Shown piece after piece: positions 37,501 through 51,836 of a stretch of 64,000 nt of DNA. Source of the DNA: Sepiola atlantica (Eukaryota > Mollusca > Cephalopoda > Sepiida > Sepiolidae). How positions within the stretch are numbered: position 1 is the first letter of the stretch; each line of letters opens with the position of its first letter. The notes under the pieces are model-generated. The model ran no database searches. It was not told the DNA's origin and saw only the letters and a program-made list of their open reading frames with translations. Location: NCBI GenBank assembly GCA_963556195.1, contig OY744523.1:81340980-81404979 (forward strand). The letters run 5' to 3'. The position numbers were made by a program, and so were the translations under genes.

Positions 37501-38991
37501 AGAAAAAAACCGTTGCGCGAATTAATGATGTTATGTATTTACAACATGGATGTATGAAATTAGAAGGTTGAGATTACCATTGTTGAATGTTGATGAAAAA
37601 CACGTTGCGCGAGTCGATTTTCACTCGAATTAATGATGATCAACATGGGTGTATGAAATTAGAAGGTTGAGATTACTATTGTTGAATATTGATGAAAAAC
37701 ACGTTGCGCGAGTCGATTTCCACTCGAATTAATGATGTTATGTATTTACAACTTGGATGTATGAAATTAGAAGGTTAAGATTACTATTGTTGAATGTTGA
37801 AGAAAAAAACCGTTGCGCGAGTCGGTTTTCATTTGAATTATTGACGCTATGTATTTACAACATGGATGTATGAAATTAGAAGGTTGAGATTACTATTGTT
37901 GAATGTTGATGAAAAACACGTTGCGCGAGTCGGTTTTCACTCGATTTCATGATGTCATGTCTTTACAACATGGAATTATCAAATAAAAAGGTTAAGATTA
38001 CTATTGTTGAATGTTGATGAAAAACACGTTGCGCGAGTCGATTTTCACTCGAATTAATGATGTTATGTCTTTACAACGTGGATGTATGAAATTAGAAGGT
38101 TGAGATTACTATTGTTGAATATTGATGAAAAACACGTTGCGCGAGCCGATTTCCACTCGAATTAATGATGTTATGTATTTACAACTTGGATGTATGAAAT
38201 TAGAAGGTTAAGATTACTATTGTTGAATGTTGAAGAAAAAAACCGTTGCGCGAGTCGATTTTCACTCGAATTAATGGTATCATGTCTTTACAACATGGAA
38301 TTATCGAATAAGAAGGTTGAGATTACTATTGTTGAATGTTGATGAAAAACATGTTGCGCGAGTCGATTTTCACTCGATTTCATGATGTCATGTCTTTACA
38401 ACATGGATGTATGAAATTAGAAGGTTGAGATTACTATTGTTGAATATTGATGAAAAACACGTTGTGCGAGTCGATTTTCACTCGAATTAATGATGTTATG
38501 TATTTACGACTAGGATGTATGAAATTTGAAGGTTAAGATTACTATTGTTGAATGTTGAAGAAAAAAACCGTTGCGCGAATTAATGATGTTAGGTATTTAC
38601 AACATGGATGTATGAAATTAGAAGGTTGAGATTACCATTGTTGAATGTTGATGAAAAACACGTTGCGCGAGTCGATTTTCACTCGAATTAATGATGTTAT
38701 GTATTTACAACATGGATGTATGAAATTAGAAGGTTGAGATTACTATTGTTGAATGTTGATGGAAAACACGCTGCGCGATGCGATTTTCACTCGAATTAAT
38801 GATATCATGTCTTTACAACATGGAATTATCAAATTAGAATGTTGAGATTACTATTGTTGAATATTGATAAAAAAAAACACGTTGCGCGAGTCGATTTTCA
38901 CTCGAATTAATGATGTTATGTATTTACAACATGGATGTATGAAATTAGAAGGTTAAGATTACTATTGTTGAATGTTGATGAAAAACACGTT
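34554..38991 (+). repeat. Higher-order block I, copy 2
   Basis: This copy has about 160 bp more than copy 1. The difference lies between about 35450 and 36300, where it has a 54-bp-deletion junction (36096) and a different order of monomers. A single change near 35010 (TTTTCATTTTAATTATTG) puts a stop into the frame that is open at the matching site 30605-30787. The block ends against the GCGCGATGCG monomer that opens block H copy 2. Confidence 0.86.
36757..37530 (+). repeat. Sub-block J, copy 1
   Basis: This part of block I recurs at 47373-48146 at an offset of 10,616 bp. Markers are GATGGAAAACACG, TTAGGAGGTTGAGATTAATA, GCGCGGGTCGG and GTTGTGCGATTCG (37405 and 48021). Confidence 0.82.
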
Positions 38992-41900
38992 GCGCGATGC
39001 GATTTTCACTCGAATTAATGGTATCATGTCTTTACAACATGGAATTATCGAATAAGAAGGTTGAGATTACTATTGTTGAATGTTGATGAAAAACACGCTG
39101 CGCGAGTCGATTTTCACTCGAATTAATGATATCATGTCTTTAAAACATGGAATTATCAAATTAGAAGGTTGAGATTACTATTGTTGAATGTTGATAAAAA
39201 AAACACGTTGCGCGAGTCGATTTTCACTCGAATTAATGATGTTATGTATTTATGACATGGATGTATGAAATTAGAAGGTTGAGATTACTATTGTTGAATG
39301 TTGATGAAAAACACGTTGCGCGAGTCGGTTTTCACTCGATTTCATGATGTCATGACTTTACAACATGGAATTATCAAATTAGAATGTTGAGATTACTATT
39401 GTTGAATATTGATAAAAAAAATACGTTGCGCGAGTCGATTTTCACTCGAATTAATGATGGCATGTCTTTACAACATGGATGTATGAAATTAGAAGGTTGA
39501 GATTACTATTGTTGAATGTTGATGAAAAACACGTTGCGCGAGTCGATTTTCACTCGAATTAATGATATCATGTCTTTACAACATGGATGTATGAAATTAG
39601 AAGGTTGAGATTACTATTGTTAAATGTTGATGAAAAACATGTAGCGCGAGTCGATTTTCACTCGAATTAATGATGTTATGTATTTACAACTAGGATGTAT
39701 GAAATTAGAAGGTTAAGATTACTATTGTTGAATGTTGAAGAAAAAAACCGTTGCGCGAGTCGGTTTTCATTTGAATTATTGACGCTATGTATTTACAACA
39801 TGGATGTATGAAATTAGAAGGTTGAGATTACTATTGTTGAATGTTGATGAAAAACACGTTGCGCGAGTCGGTTTTCACTCGATTTCATGATGTCCTGTCT
39901 TTACAACATGGAATTATCAAATAAGAAGGTTAAGATTACTATTGTTGAATGTTGATGAAAAACACGTTGCGCGATGCGATTTTCACTCGAATTAATGGTA
40001 TCATGTCTTTAAAACATGGAATTATCAAATTAGAATGTTGAGATTACTATTGTTGAATGTTGATAAAAAAAACACGTTGCGCGAGTCGATTTTCACTCGA
40101 ATGTAAAGATACAACATGGAATTATCGAATAAGAAGGTTGAGATTACTATTGTTGAATGTTGATGAAAAACACGCTGCGCGAGTCGATTTTCACTCAAAT
40201 TAATGATATCATGTCTTTAAAACATGGAATTATCAAATTAGAATGTTGAGATTACTATTGTTGAATGTTGATAAAAAAAACACGTTGCGCGAGTCGATTT
40301 TCACTCGAATTAATGATGTTATGTATTTACAACATGGATGTATGAAATTAGAAGGTTGAGATTACTATTGTTGAATGTTGATGAAAAACACGTTGCGCGA
40401 GTCGGTTTTACACTCGATTTCATGATGTCATGACTTTACAACATGGAATTATCAAATTAGAATGTTGAGATTACTATTGTTGAATATTGATAAAAAAAAT
40501 ACGTTGCGCGAGTCGATTTTCACTCGAATTAATGATGGCATGTCTTTACAACATGGATGTATGAAATTAGAAGGTTAAGATTACTATTGTTGAATGTTGA
40601 AGAAAAAACCGTTGCGCGAGTCGGTTTTCATTTGAATTATTGACGCTATGTATTTACAACATGGATGTATGAAATTAGAAGGTTGAGATTACTATTGTTG
40701 AATGTTGATGAAAAACACGTTGCGCGAGTCGGTTTTCACTCGATTTCATGATGTCATGTCTTTACAACATGGAATTATCGAATAAGAAGGTTGAGATTAC
40801 TATTTTTGAATGTTGATGAAAAACACGTTGCGCGAGTCGGTTTTCATTTGAATTATTGACGCTATGTATTTACAACATGGATGTATGAAATTAGAAGGTT
40901 GAGATTACTATTGTTGAATGTTGATGAAAAACACGTTGCGCGAGTCGGTTTTCACTCGATTTCATGATGTCCTGTCTTTACAACATGGAATTATCAAATA
41001 AGAAGGTTGAGATTACTATTGTTGAATGTTGATGAAAAACACGCTGCGCGAGTCGATTTTCACTCGAATTAATGATATCATGTCTTTAAAACATGGAATT
41101 ATCAAATTAGAATGTTGAGATTACTATTGTTGAATGTTGATAAAAAAAACACGTTGCGCGAGTCGATTTTCACTCGAATTAATATCATGTCTTTACAACA
41201 TGGATGTATGAAATTAGAAGGTTCAGATTACTATTGTTGAATGTTGATGAAAAACATGTTGCGCGAGTCGATTTTCACTCGAATTAATGATGTTATGTAT
41301 TTACAACTAGGATGTATGAAATTAGAAGGTTAAGATTACTATTGTTGAATGTTGAAGAAAAAAACCGTTGCGCGAGTCGGTTTTCATTTGAATTATTGAC
41401 GCTATGTATTTACATGGATGTATGAAATTAGAAGGTTGAGATTACTATTTTTGAATGTTGATGAAAAACACGTTGCGCGAGTCGATTTTCACTCGAATTA
41501 ATGATGGCATGTCTTTACAACATGGATGTATGAAATTAGAAGGTTGAGATTACTATTGTTGAATGTTGATGAAAAACACGTTGCGCGAGTCGATTTTCAC
41601 TCGATTTCATGAGGTCATGACTTTACAACATGGAATTATCAAATTAGAATGTTGAGATTACTATTGTTGAATATTGATAAAAAAAATACGTTGCGCGAGT
41701 CGATTTTAACTCGAATTAATGATGGCATGTCTTTACAACATGGATGTATGAAATTAGAAGGTTGAGATTACTATTGTTGAATGTTGATGAAAAACACGTT
41801 GCGCGAGTCGATTTTCACTCGAATTAATGATATCATGTCTTTACAACATGGATGTATGAAATTAGAAGGTTGAGATTACTATTGTTAAATGTTGATGAAA

Positions 41901-42106
41901 AACACGTTGCGCGAGTCGATTTTCACTCGAATTAATGATGTTATGTATTTACAACTAGGATGTATGAAATTAGAAGGTTGAGATTACTATTGTTGAATAT
42001 TGATGAAAAACACGTTGCGCGAGACGATTTTCACTCGAATTAATGATATGTATTTACAACTAGGATGTATGAAATTAGAAGGTTGAGATTACTATTGTTG
42101 AATGTT

Positions 42107-42810
42107 GATAAAAAACACGTTGCGCGAGTCGATTTTCACTCGAATTAATGATGTCATGTTGATGAAAAACACGTTGCGCGAGTCGGTTTTCACTCGAATT
42201 AATGATGTTATGTCTTTACAACATGGAATTATCAAATTAGAAGGTTGAGATTACTATTGTTGCATGTTGATGAAAAACACGTTGCGCGAGTCGATTTTCA
42301 CTCGAATTAATGATGTTATGTATTTACAACTAGGATGTATGATGAAAAACACGCTGCGCGATGCGATTTTCACTCGAATTAATGGTATCATGTCTTTACA
42401 ACATGGAAGTATCGAATAAGAAGGTTGAGATTACTATTGTTGAATGTTGATGAAAAACACGCTGCGCGAGTCGATTTTCACTCGAATTAATGATGTTATG
42501 TATTTACAACATGGATGTATGAAATTAGAAGGTTGAGATTACTATTGTTGAATGTTGATGAACAACACGTTGCGCGAGTCGGTTTTCACTCGATTTCATG
42601 ATGTCATGTCTTTACAACATGGAATTATCAAATAAGAAGGTTAAGATTACTATTGTTGAATGTTTATGAAAAACACGTTGCGCGAGTCGATTTTCACTCG
42701 AATTAATGATGTTATGTATTTACAACTAGGATGTATGATGAAAAACACGCTGCGCGATGCGATTTTCACTCGAATTAATGGTATCATGTCTGTACAACAT
42801 GGAAGTATCG
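42107..42810 (+). repeat. Short-monomer cassette F, copy 4, with a second 72-bp unit
   Basis: The content is as at 25988-26700, 16,119 bp downstream, including both GGATGTATGATG junctions and CATGTCTGTAC. The second unit reads GTTTATGAAAAACACG here, against GTTTATGATAAACACG at 26540. Confidence 0.87.
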
Positions 42811-44161
42811 AATAAGAAGGTTGAGATTACTATTGTTGAATGTTGATGAAAAACACGCTGCGCGAGTCGATTTTCACTCGAATTAATGATGGCATGTCTT
42901 TACAACATGGGTGTATGAAATTAGAAGGTTTAGATTACTATTGTTGAATATTGATGAAAAACACGTTGCGCGAGTCGATTTCCACTCGAATTAATGATGT
43001 TATGTATTTACAACTTGGATGTATGAAATTAGAAGGTTAAGATTACTATTGTTGAATGTTGAAGAAAAAAACCGTTGCGCGAGTCGGTTTTCATTTGAAT
43101 TATTGACGCTATGTATTTACAACATGGATGTATGAAATTAGAAGGTTGAGATTACTATTGTTGAATGTTGATAAAAAACACGTTGCGCGAGTCGATTTTC
43201 ACTCGAATTAATGATGTCATGTTGATGAAAAACACGTTGCGCGACTCGGTTTTCACTCGAATGAATGATGTTATGTCTTTACAACATGGAATTATCAAAT
43301 TAGAAGGTTGAGATTACTATTGTTGAATGTTGATGAAAAACACGTTGCGCGAGTCGATTTTCACTCGAATTAATGATATCATGTCTTTACAACATGGAAT
43401 TATCAAATTAGAATGTTGAGATTACTATTGTTGAATATTGATAAAAAAAACACGTTGCGCGAGTCGATTTTCACTCGAATTAATGATGTTATGTATTTAC
43501 AACATGGATGTATGAAATTAGAAGGTTAAGATTACTATTGTTGAATGTTGATGAAAAACACGTTGCGCGAGTCGGTTTTCACTCGATTTCATGATGTCAT
43601 GTCTTTACAACATGGAATTATCAAATAAGAAGGTTAAGATTACTATTGTTGAATGTTGATGAAAAACACGTTGCGCGATGCGATTTTCACTCGAATTAAT
43701 GGTATCATGTCTTTACAACATGGAATTATCGAATAAGAAGGTTGAGATTACTATTTTTGAATGTTGATGAAAAACATGTTGCGCGAGTCGATTTTCACTC
43801 GATTTCATGATGTCATGTCTTTACAACATGGATGTATGAAATTAGAAGGTTGAGATTACTATTGTTGAATATTGATGAAAAACACGTTGCGCGAGTCGAT
43901 TTTCACTCGAATTAATGATGTTATGTATTTACAACTAGGATGTATGAAATTAGAAGGTTAAGATTACTATTGTTGAATGTTGAAAAAAAAAACCGTTGCG
44001 CGAGTCGGTTTTCATTTGAATTATTGACGCTATGTATTTACAACATGGATGTATGAAATTAGAAGGTTGAGATTACTATTGTTGAATGTTGATAAAAAAC
44101 ACGTTGCGCGAGTCGGTTTTCACTCGAATTAATGATGTTATGTATTTACAACTAGGATGTA

Positions 44162-46039
44162 TGAAATTAGAAGGTTGAGATTACTATTGTTGAATATTGA
44201 TAAAAAAACACGTTGCGCGAGTCGATTTTCACTCGAATTAATGTGATCATGTCTTTACAACATGGAATTATCAAATTAGAATGTTGAGATTACTATTGTT
44301 GAATATTGATAAAAAAAACACGTTGCGCGAGTCGATTTTCACTCGAATTAATGATGTTATGTATTTACAACATGGATGTATGAAATACATTGTTGAATGT
44401 TGATGAAAAACACGTTGCGCGAGTCGGTTTTCACTCGATTTCATGATGTCATGTCTTTACAACATGGAATTATCAAATAAGAAGGTTAAGTTTACTATTG
44501 TGTAATGTTGATGAAACACACGTTGCGCGAGTCGATTTTCACTCGAATTAATGATGTTATGTATTTACAACATGGATGTATGAAATTAGAAGGTTGAGAT
44601 TACTATTGTTGAATGTTGATCAAAAACACGTTGCGCGAGTCGATTTTAACTCGAATTAATGATATCATGTCTTTACAACATGGAATTATCAAATAAGAAG
44701 GTTGAGATTACTATTGTTGAATGTTGATTACAAACTCGTTGCGCGAGTCGATTTTCACTCGATTTCATGATGTCATGTCTTTACAACATGGAATTATCAA
44801 ATATGAAGGTTAAGATTACTATTGTTGAATATTGATAAAAACATGTTGCGCGAATCGATTTTCACTCGAATTAATTATGTTATGTCTTTACAACGTGGAT
44901 GTATGAAATTAGAAGGTTGAGATTACTATTGTTGAATGTTGATGAAAAACACGTTGCGCGAGTCGGTTTTCACTCGAATTAATGATATCAGGTCTTTACA
45001 ACATGGATGTATGAATTTAGAAGGTTGAGATTACCATTGTTGAATATTGATAAAAAACACGTTGCGCGAGTCGATTTTCAGTCGAATTAATGATGTTAAT
45101 TCATGACATCATGAAATCGAGTGAAAACCGACTCGCGCAACCTTCTTATTTGATAATTCCATGTTGTAAAGACATGATATCATTAATTCGAGTGAAAACC
45201 GACTCGCGCAACCTTCTTATTTGATAATTCCATGTTGTAAAGACATGACATCATTAATTCGAGTGAAAATCGACTCGCGAAACGTGTTTTTCATCATCGT
45301 ATTAATGGTATCATGTCTTTACAACATGGAATTATCGAATAAGAAGGTTGAGATTACTATTTTTGAATGTTGATGAAAAACACGTTGCGCGAGTCGATTT
45401 TCACTCGAATTAATGATATCATGTCTTTACAACATGGGTGTATGAAATTAGAAGGTTTAGATTACTATTGTTGAATATTGATGAAAAACACGTTGCGCGA
45501 GTCGATTTCCACTCGAATTAATGATGTTATGTATTTACAACTTGGATGTATGAAATTAGAAGGTTAAGATTACTATTGTTGAATGTTGAAGAAAAAAACC
45601 GTTGCGCGAGTCGGTTTTCATTTGAATTATTGACGCTATGTATTTACAACATGGATGTATGAAATTAGAAGGTTGAGATTACTATTGTTGAATGTTGATA
45701 AAAAACACGTTGCGCGAGTCGATTTTCACTCGAATTAATGATGTCATGTTGATGAAAAACACGTTGCGCGAGTCGGTTTTCACTCGAATGAATGATGTTA
45801 TGTCTTTACAACATTGAATTATCAAATTAGAAGGTTGAGATTACTATTGTTGAATGTTGATGAAAAACACGTTGCGCGAGTCGATTTTCACTCGAATTAA
45901 TGGTATCATGTCTTTACAACATGGAATTATCAAATTAGAATGTTGAGATTACTATTGTTGAATATTGATAAAAAAAACACGTTGCGCGAGTCGATTTTCA
46001 CTCGAATTAATGATGGCATGTCTTTACAACTTTGATGTA
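44162..46039 (+). repeat. Higher-order block E, copy 4 of a tandem pair (1,878 bp)
   Basis: The next copy follows directly: AATGTGATCATG at 44240 and 46118, and inversion markers at 45091 and 46969. Copy 3 at 28151 is not followed by a tandem copy, so this duplication happened in the right-hand H segment only. Confidence 0.88.
45102..45298 (-). repeat. Inverted monomer segment (197 bp), copy 4
   Basis: This has the same structure as 3374-3570 and 29091-29287, with the same breakpoints and two inner 71-bp units. Confidence 0.9.
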
Positions 46040-47385
46040 TGAAATTAGAAGGTTGAGATTACTATTGTTGAATATTGATAAAAAAACACGTTGCGCGAGT
46101 CGATTTTCACTCGAATTAATGTGATCATGTCTTTACAACATGGAATTATCAAATTAGAATGTTGAGATTACTATTGTTGAATATTGATAAAAAAAACACG
46201 TTGCGCGAGTCGATTTTCACTCGAATTAATGATGTTATGTATTTACAACATGGATGTATGAAATACATTGTTGAATGTTGATGAAAAACACGTTGCGCGA
46301 GTCGGTTTTCACTCGATTTCATGATGTCATGTCTTTACAACATGGAATTATCAAATAAGAAGGTTAAGTTTACTATTGTTGAATGTTGATGAAACACACG
46401 TTGCGCGAGTCGATTTTCACTCGAATTAATGATGTTATGTATTTACAACATGGATGTATGAAATTAGAAGGTTGAGATTACTATTGTTGAATGTTGATCA
46501 AAAACACGTTGCGCGAGTCGATTTTCACTCGAATTAATGATATCATGTCTTTACAACATGGAATTATCAAATAAGAAGGTTGAGATTACTATTGTTGAAT
46601 GTTGATTACAAACTCGTTGCGCGAGTCGATTTTCACTCGATTTCATGATGTCATGTCTTTACAACATGGAATTATCAAATATGAAGGTTAAGATTACTAT
46701 TGTTGAATATTGATAAAAACATGTTGCGCGAATCGATTTTCACTCGAATTAATTATGTTATGTCTTTACAACGTGGATGTATGAAATTAGAAGGTTGAGA
46801 TTACTATTGTTGAATGTTGATGAAAAACACGTTGCGCGAGTCGGTTTTCACTCGAATTAATGATATCAGGTCTTTACAACATGGATGTATGAATTTAGAA
46901 GGTTGAGATTACCATTGTTGAATATTGATAAAAAACACGTTGCGCGAGTCGATTTTCAGTCGAATTAATGATGTTAATTCATGACATCATGAAATCGAGT
47001 GAAAACCGACTCGCGCAACCTTCTTATTTGATAATTCCATGTTGTAAAGACATGATATCATTAATTCGAGTGAAAACCGACTCGCGCAACCTTCTTATTT
47101 GATAATTCCATGTTGTAAAGACATGACATCATTAATTCGAGTGAAAATCGACTCGCGAAACGTGTTTTTCATCATCGTATTAATGGTATCATGTCTTTAC
47201 AACATGGAATTATCGAATAAGAAGGTTGAGATTACTATTTTTGAATGTTGATGAAAAACACGTTGCGCGAGTCGATTTTCACTCGAATTAATGATATCAT
47301 GTCTTTACAACATGGGTGTATGAAATTAGAAGGTTTAGATTACTATTGTTGAATATTGATGAAAAACACGTTGCGCGAGTCGATT
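46040..47385 (+). repeat. Higher-order block E, copy 5
   Basis: This is the second member of the 1,878-bp tandem pair. It ends shortly after the GTGTATGAAATTAG monomer, where it joins sub-block J copy 2 near 47373. It keeps GTTTACTATTGTTG where copy 4 has GTTTACTATTGTGTAATG, so the change at 44500 arose after the duplication or was removed here. Confidence 0.87.
46980..47176 (-). repeat. Inverted monomer segment (197 bp), copy 5
   Basis: This is the fifth inverted segment, 1,878 bp after copy 4, with identical breakpoints. Confidence 0.9.
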
Positions 47386-48146
47386 TTCACTCGAATTAAT
47401 GATGTTATGTCTTTACAACGTGGATGTATGAAATTAGAAGGTTGAGATTACTATTGTTGAATGTTGATGGAAAACACGTTGCGCGAGTCGATTTTCACTC
47501 GAATTAATGATATCATGTCTTTACAACATGGATATATGAAATTAGGAGGTTGAGATTAATATTGTTGAATGTTGATGAAAAACACGTTGCGCGAGTCGAT
47601 TTTCACTCGAATTAATGATGGCATGTCTTTACAACATGGATGTATGAAATTAGAAGGTTGAGATTACTATTGTTGAATATTGATGAAAAACACGTTGCGC
47701 GAGTCGATTTCCACTCGAATTAATGATGTTATGTATTTACAACTTGGATGTATGAAATTAGAAGGTTAAGATTACTATTGTTGAATGTTGAAGAAAAAAA
47801 CCGTTGCGCGAGTCGGTTTTCATTTGAATTATTGACGCTATGTATTTACAACATGGATGTATGAAATTAGAAGGTTGAGATTACTATTGTTGAATGTTGA
47901 TGAAAAACACGTTGCGCGGGTCGGTTTTCACTCGATTTCATGATGTCATGTCTTTACAACATGGAATTATCAAATAAGAAGGTTAAGATTACTATTGTTG
48001 AATATTGATGAAAAACACGTTGTGCGATTCGATTTTCACTCGAATTAATGATGTTATGTATTTACGACTAGGATGTATGAAATTAGAAGGTTAAGATTAC
48101 TATTGTTGAATGTTGAAGAAAAAAACCGTTGCGCGAATTAATGATG
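47373..48146 (+). repeat. Sub-block J, copy 2
   Basis: This matches 36757-37530 at 10,616 bp. Block E joins block I material at its left edge, probably an exchange junction. Confidence 0.82.
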
Positions 48147-49469
48147 TTATGTATTTACAACGTGGATGTATGAAATTAGAAGGTTGAGATTACTATTGTT
48201 GGAATATTGATGAAAAACACGTTGCGCGAGTCGATTTTCACTCGAATTAATGATGTTATGTATTTACAACTTGGATGTATGAAATTAGAAGGTTAAGATT
48301 ACTATTGTTGAATGTTGAAGAAAAAAACCGTTGCGCGAGTCGGTTTTCATTTGAATTATTGACGCTATGTATTAACAACAAAGATGTATGTAATTAGAAG
48401 GTTGAGATTACTATTGTTGAATGTTGATAAAAAACACGTTGCGCGAGTCGATTTTCACTCGAATTAATGATGTCATGTTGATGAAAAACACGTTGCGCGA
48501 GTCGATTTTCACTCGAATTAATGATGTTATGTCTTTACAACATGGAATTATCAAATTAGAAGGTTGAGATTACTATTGTTGAATGTTGATGAAAAACACG
48601 CTGCGCGAGTCGATTTTCACTCGAATTAATGATATCATGTCTTTACAACATGGAATTATCAAATTAGAATGTTGAGATTACTATTGTTGAATATTGATAA
48701 AAAAAACACGTTGCGCGAGTCGATTTTCACTCGAATTAATGATGTTATGTATTTACAACATGGATGTATGAAATTAGAAGGTTAAGATTACTATTGTTGA
48801 ATGTTGATGAAAAACACGCTGCGCGAGTCGGTTTTCACTTGAATTAATGATGTTATGTCTTTACAACATGGAATTATCAAATTAGAATGTTGAGATTACT
48901 ATTGTTGAATATTGATAAAAAAAACACGTTGCGCGAGTCGATTTTCACTCGAATTAATGATGTTATGTATTTACAACATGGATGTATGAAATTAGAATGT
49001 TAAGATTACTATTGTTGAATGTTGATGAAAAACACGTTGCGCGAGTCGGTTTTCACTCGAATTAATGATGGCATGTCTTTACAACTTGGATGTATGAAAT
49101 TAGAAGGTTGAGATTACTATTGTTGAATGTTGATGAAAAACACGCTGCGCGAGTCGGTTTTCACTCGAATTAATGATATCATGTCTTTACAACATGGAAT
49201 TATCAAATTAGAATGTTGAGATTACTATTGTTGAATGTTGATGAAAAACACGTTGCGCGAGTCGATTTTCACTCGAATTAATGATGGCATGTCTTTACAA
49301 CATGGATGTATGAAATTAGAAGGTTGAGATTACTATTGTTGAATATTGATAAAAAAAACACGTTGCGCGAGTCGATTTTCACTCGAATTAATGGTATCAT
49401 GTCTTTACAACATGGAATTATCGAATAAGAAGGTTGAGATTACTATTGTTGAATGTTGATGAAAAACAT
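48147..49469 (+). repeat. Mixed monomers without a clear large repeat
   Basis: Ordinary monomers, including a 54-bp deletion junction at 48477 and C-type monomers. Parts resemble 35.8-36.4 kb. Private variants are GTTGGAATATTG near 48198 and TATTAACAACAAAGATG near 48371. I see no gene or non-satellite sequence. Confidence 0.7.
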
Positions 49470-50133
49470 GTTGCGCGAGTCGATTTTCACTCGATTTCAT
49501 GATGTCATGTCTTTACAACATGGATGTATGAAATTAGAAGGTTGAGATTACTATTGTTGAATATTGATGAAAAACACGTTGTGCGAGTCGATTTTCACTC
49601 GAATTAATGATGTTATGTATTTACGACTAGGATGTATGAAATTAGAAGGTTAAGATTACTATTGTTGAATGTTGAAGAAAAAAACCGTTGCGCGAATTAA
49701 TGATGTTATGTATTTACAACATGGATGTATGAAATTAGAAGGTTGAGATTACCATTGTTGAATGTTGATGAAAAACACGTTGCGCGAGTCGATTTTCACT
49801 CGAATTAATGATGTTATGTATTTACAACATGGATGTATGAAATTAGAAGGTTGAGATTACTATTGTTGAATGTTGAAGAAAAAAACCGTTGCGCGAGTCG
49901 GTTTTCACTCGATTTCATGATGTCATGTCTTTACAACATGGAATTATCAAGTAAGAAGGTTAAGATTACTATTGTTGAATGTTGATGAAAAACACGTTGC
50001 GCGAGTCGGTTTTCACTCGAATGTATGATGTTATGTATTTACAACATGGATGTATGAAATTAGAAGGTTGAGATTACTATTGTTGAATGTTGATGAAAAA
50101 CACGTTGTGCGAGTCGGTTTTCACTCGAATTAA
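49470..50133 (+). repeat. Higher-order block K, copy 1
   Basis: This matches 50957-51620 at 1,487 bp. Markers are GTTGTGCGAGTCG, TTACGACTAGG, GCGCGAATTAATG (near 49694 and 51180), ATCAAGTAAGAAGG (49951 and 51438) and CTCGAATGTATG. Confidence 0.85.
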
Positions 50134-50956
50134 TGATATCATGTCTTTACAACATGGAATTATCAAATTAGATTACTATTGTTGAATAAAAAAACACGTT
50201 GCGCGAGTCGATTTTAACTCGAATTAATGATGTTATGTCTTTACAACATGGATGTATGAAATTAGAAGGTTGAGATTACCATTGTTGAATATTGATAAAA
50301 AACACGTTGCGCGAGTCGGTTTTCATTGAATTAATGATGTTATGTATTTACAACATGGATGTATCAAATAAGAAGGTTGAGATTACTATTGTTGAATGTT
50401 GATGAAAAACATGTTGCGCGAGTCGATTTTCACTCGATTTCATGATGTCATGTCTTTACAACATGGATGTATGAAATTAGAAGGTTGAGATTACGATTGT
50501 TGAATGTTGATTACAAACTCGTTGCGCAAGTCGATTTTCACTCGAATTAATGATATCATGTCTTTACAACATGGAATTATCAAATTAGAATGTTGAGATT
50601 ACTATTGTTGAATATTGATAAAAAAAACACGTTGCGCGAGTCGATTTTCACTCGAATTAATGACGTTATGTATTTACAACATGGATGTATGAAATTAGAT
50701 AGTTGAGATTACTATTGTTGAATGTTGATGAAAAACACGTTGCGCGAGTCGGTTTTCACTCGATTTCATGATGTCATGTCTTTACAACATGGAATTATCA
50801 AATAAGAAGGTTAAGATTACTATTGTTGAATGTTGATGAAAAACTCGTTGCGCAAGTCGATTTTCACTCGAATTAATGATATCATGTCTTTACAACATGG
50901 AATTATCAAATAAGAAGGTTAAGATTACTATTGTTGAATATTGATAAAAAAAACAC
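50134..50956 (+). repeat. Higher-order block L, copy 1
   Basis: This matches 51837-52740 at 1,703 bp and, more loosely, a third copy from 53124. Markers are GTTGAATAAAAAAACACG with a deleted ATTGAT (50181 and 51884), GGTTTTCATTGAATTAATG (50318, 52021 and 53314), TTACGATTGTTG and GCGCAAGTCG. Copy 1 lacks one monomer near 50690. Confidence 0.82.
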
Positions 50957-51620
50957 GTTGCGCGAGTCGATTTTCACTCGATTTCATGATGTCATGTCTT
51001 TACAACATGGATGTATGAAATTAGAAGGTTGAGATTACTATTGTTGAATATTGATGAAAAACACGTTGTGCGAGTCGATTTTCACTCGAATTAATGATGT
51101 TATGTATTTACGACTAGGATGTATGAAATTAGAAGGTTAAGATTACTATTGTTGAATGTTGAAGAAAAAAACCGTTGCGCGAATTAATGATGTTATGTAT
51201 TTACAACATGGATGTATGAAATTAGAAGGTTGAGATTACCATTGTTGAATGTTGATGAAAAACACGTTGCGCGAGTCGATTTTCACTCGAATTAATGATG
51301 TTATGTATTTACAACATGGATGTATGAAATTAGAAGGTTGAGATTACTATTGTTGAATGTTGAAGAAAAAAACCGTTGCGCGAGTCGGTTTTCACTCGAT
51401 TTCATGATGTCATGTCTTTACAACATGGAATTATCAAGTAAGAAGGTTAAGATTACTATTGTTGAATGTTGATGAAAAACACGTTGCGCGAGTCGGTTTT
51501 CACTCGAATGTATGATGTTATGTATTTACAACATGGATGTATGAAATTAGAAGGTTGAGATTACTATTGTTGAATGTTGATGAAAAACACGTTGTGCGAG
51601 TCGGTTTTCACTCGAATTAA
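50957..51620 (+). repeat. Higher-order block K, copy 2
   Basis: This is the second copy of 49470-50133. After it the sequence runs through a GATGGCATG monomer and a GAAAAACAAG monomer into block L copy 2. Confidence 0.85.
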
Positions 51621-51836
51621 TGATGGCATGTCTTTACAACGTGGATGTATGAAATTAGAAGGTTGAGATTACTATTGTTGAATGTTGATGAAAAACAAGT
51701 TGCGCGAGTCGGTTTTCACTCGATTTCATGATGTCATGTCTTTACAACATGGATGTATGAAATTAGAAGGTTGAGATTACGATTGTTGAATGTTGATTAC
51801 AAACTCGTTGCGCAAGTCGATTTTCACTCGAATTAA

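Larger units (their letters stand above)
38992..46049 (+). repeat. Large duplicated segment H, copy 2 (about 7.1 kb)
   Basis: This copy begins with a version of block G (38992-40830), then cassette F, then block E, in the same order as 22550-30038. It is about 430 bp shorter than copy 1, from losses near 41200-41450 and 42870. Private differences include GAAGAAAAAACCG with fewer A near 40600 and GTGTAATG near 44500. The two H copies flank the two I copies. Confidence 0.9.
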
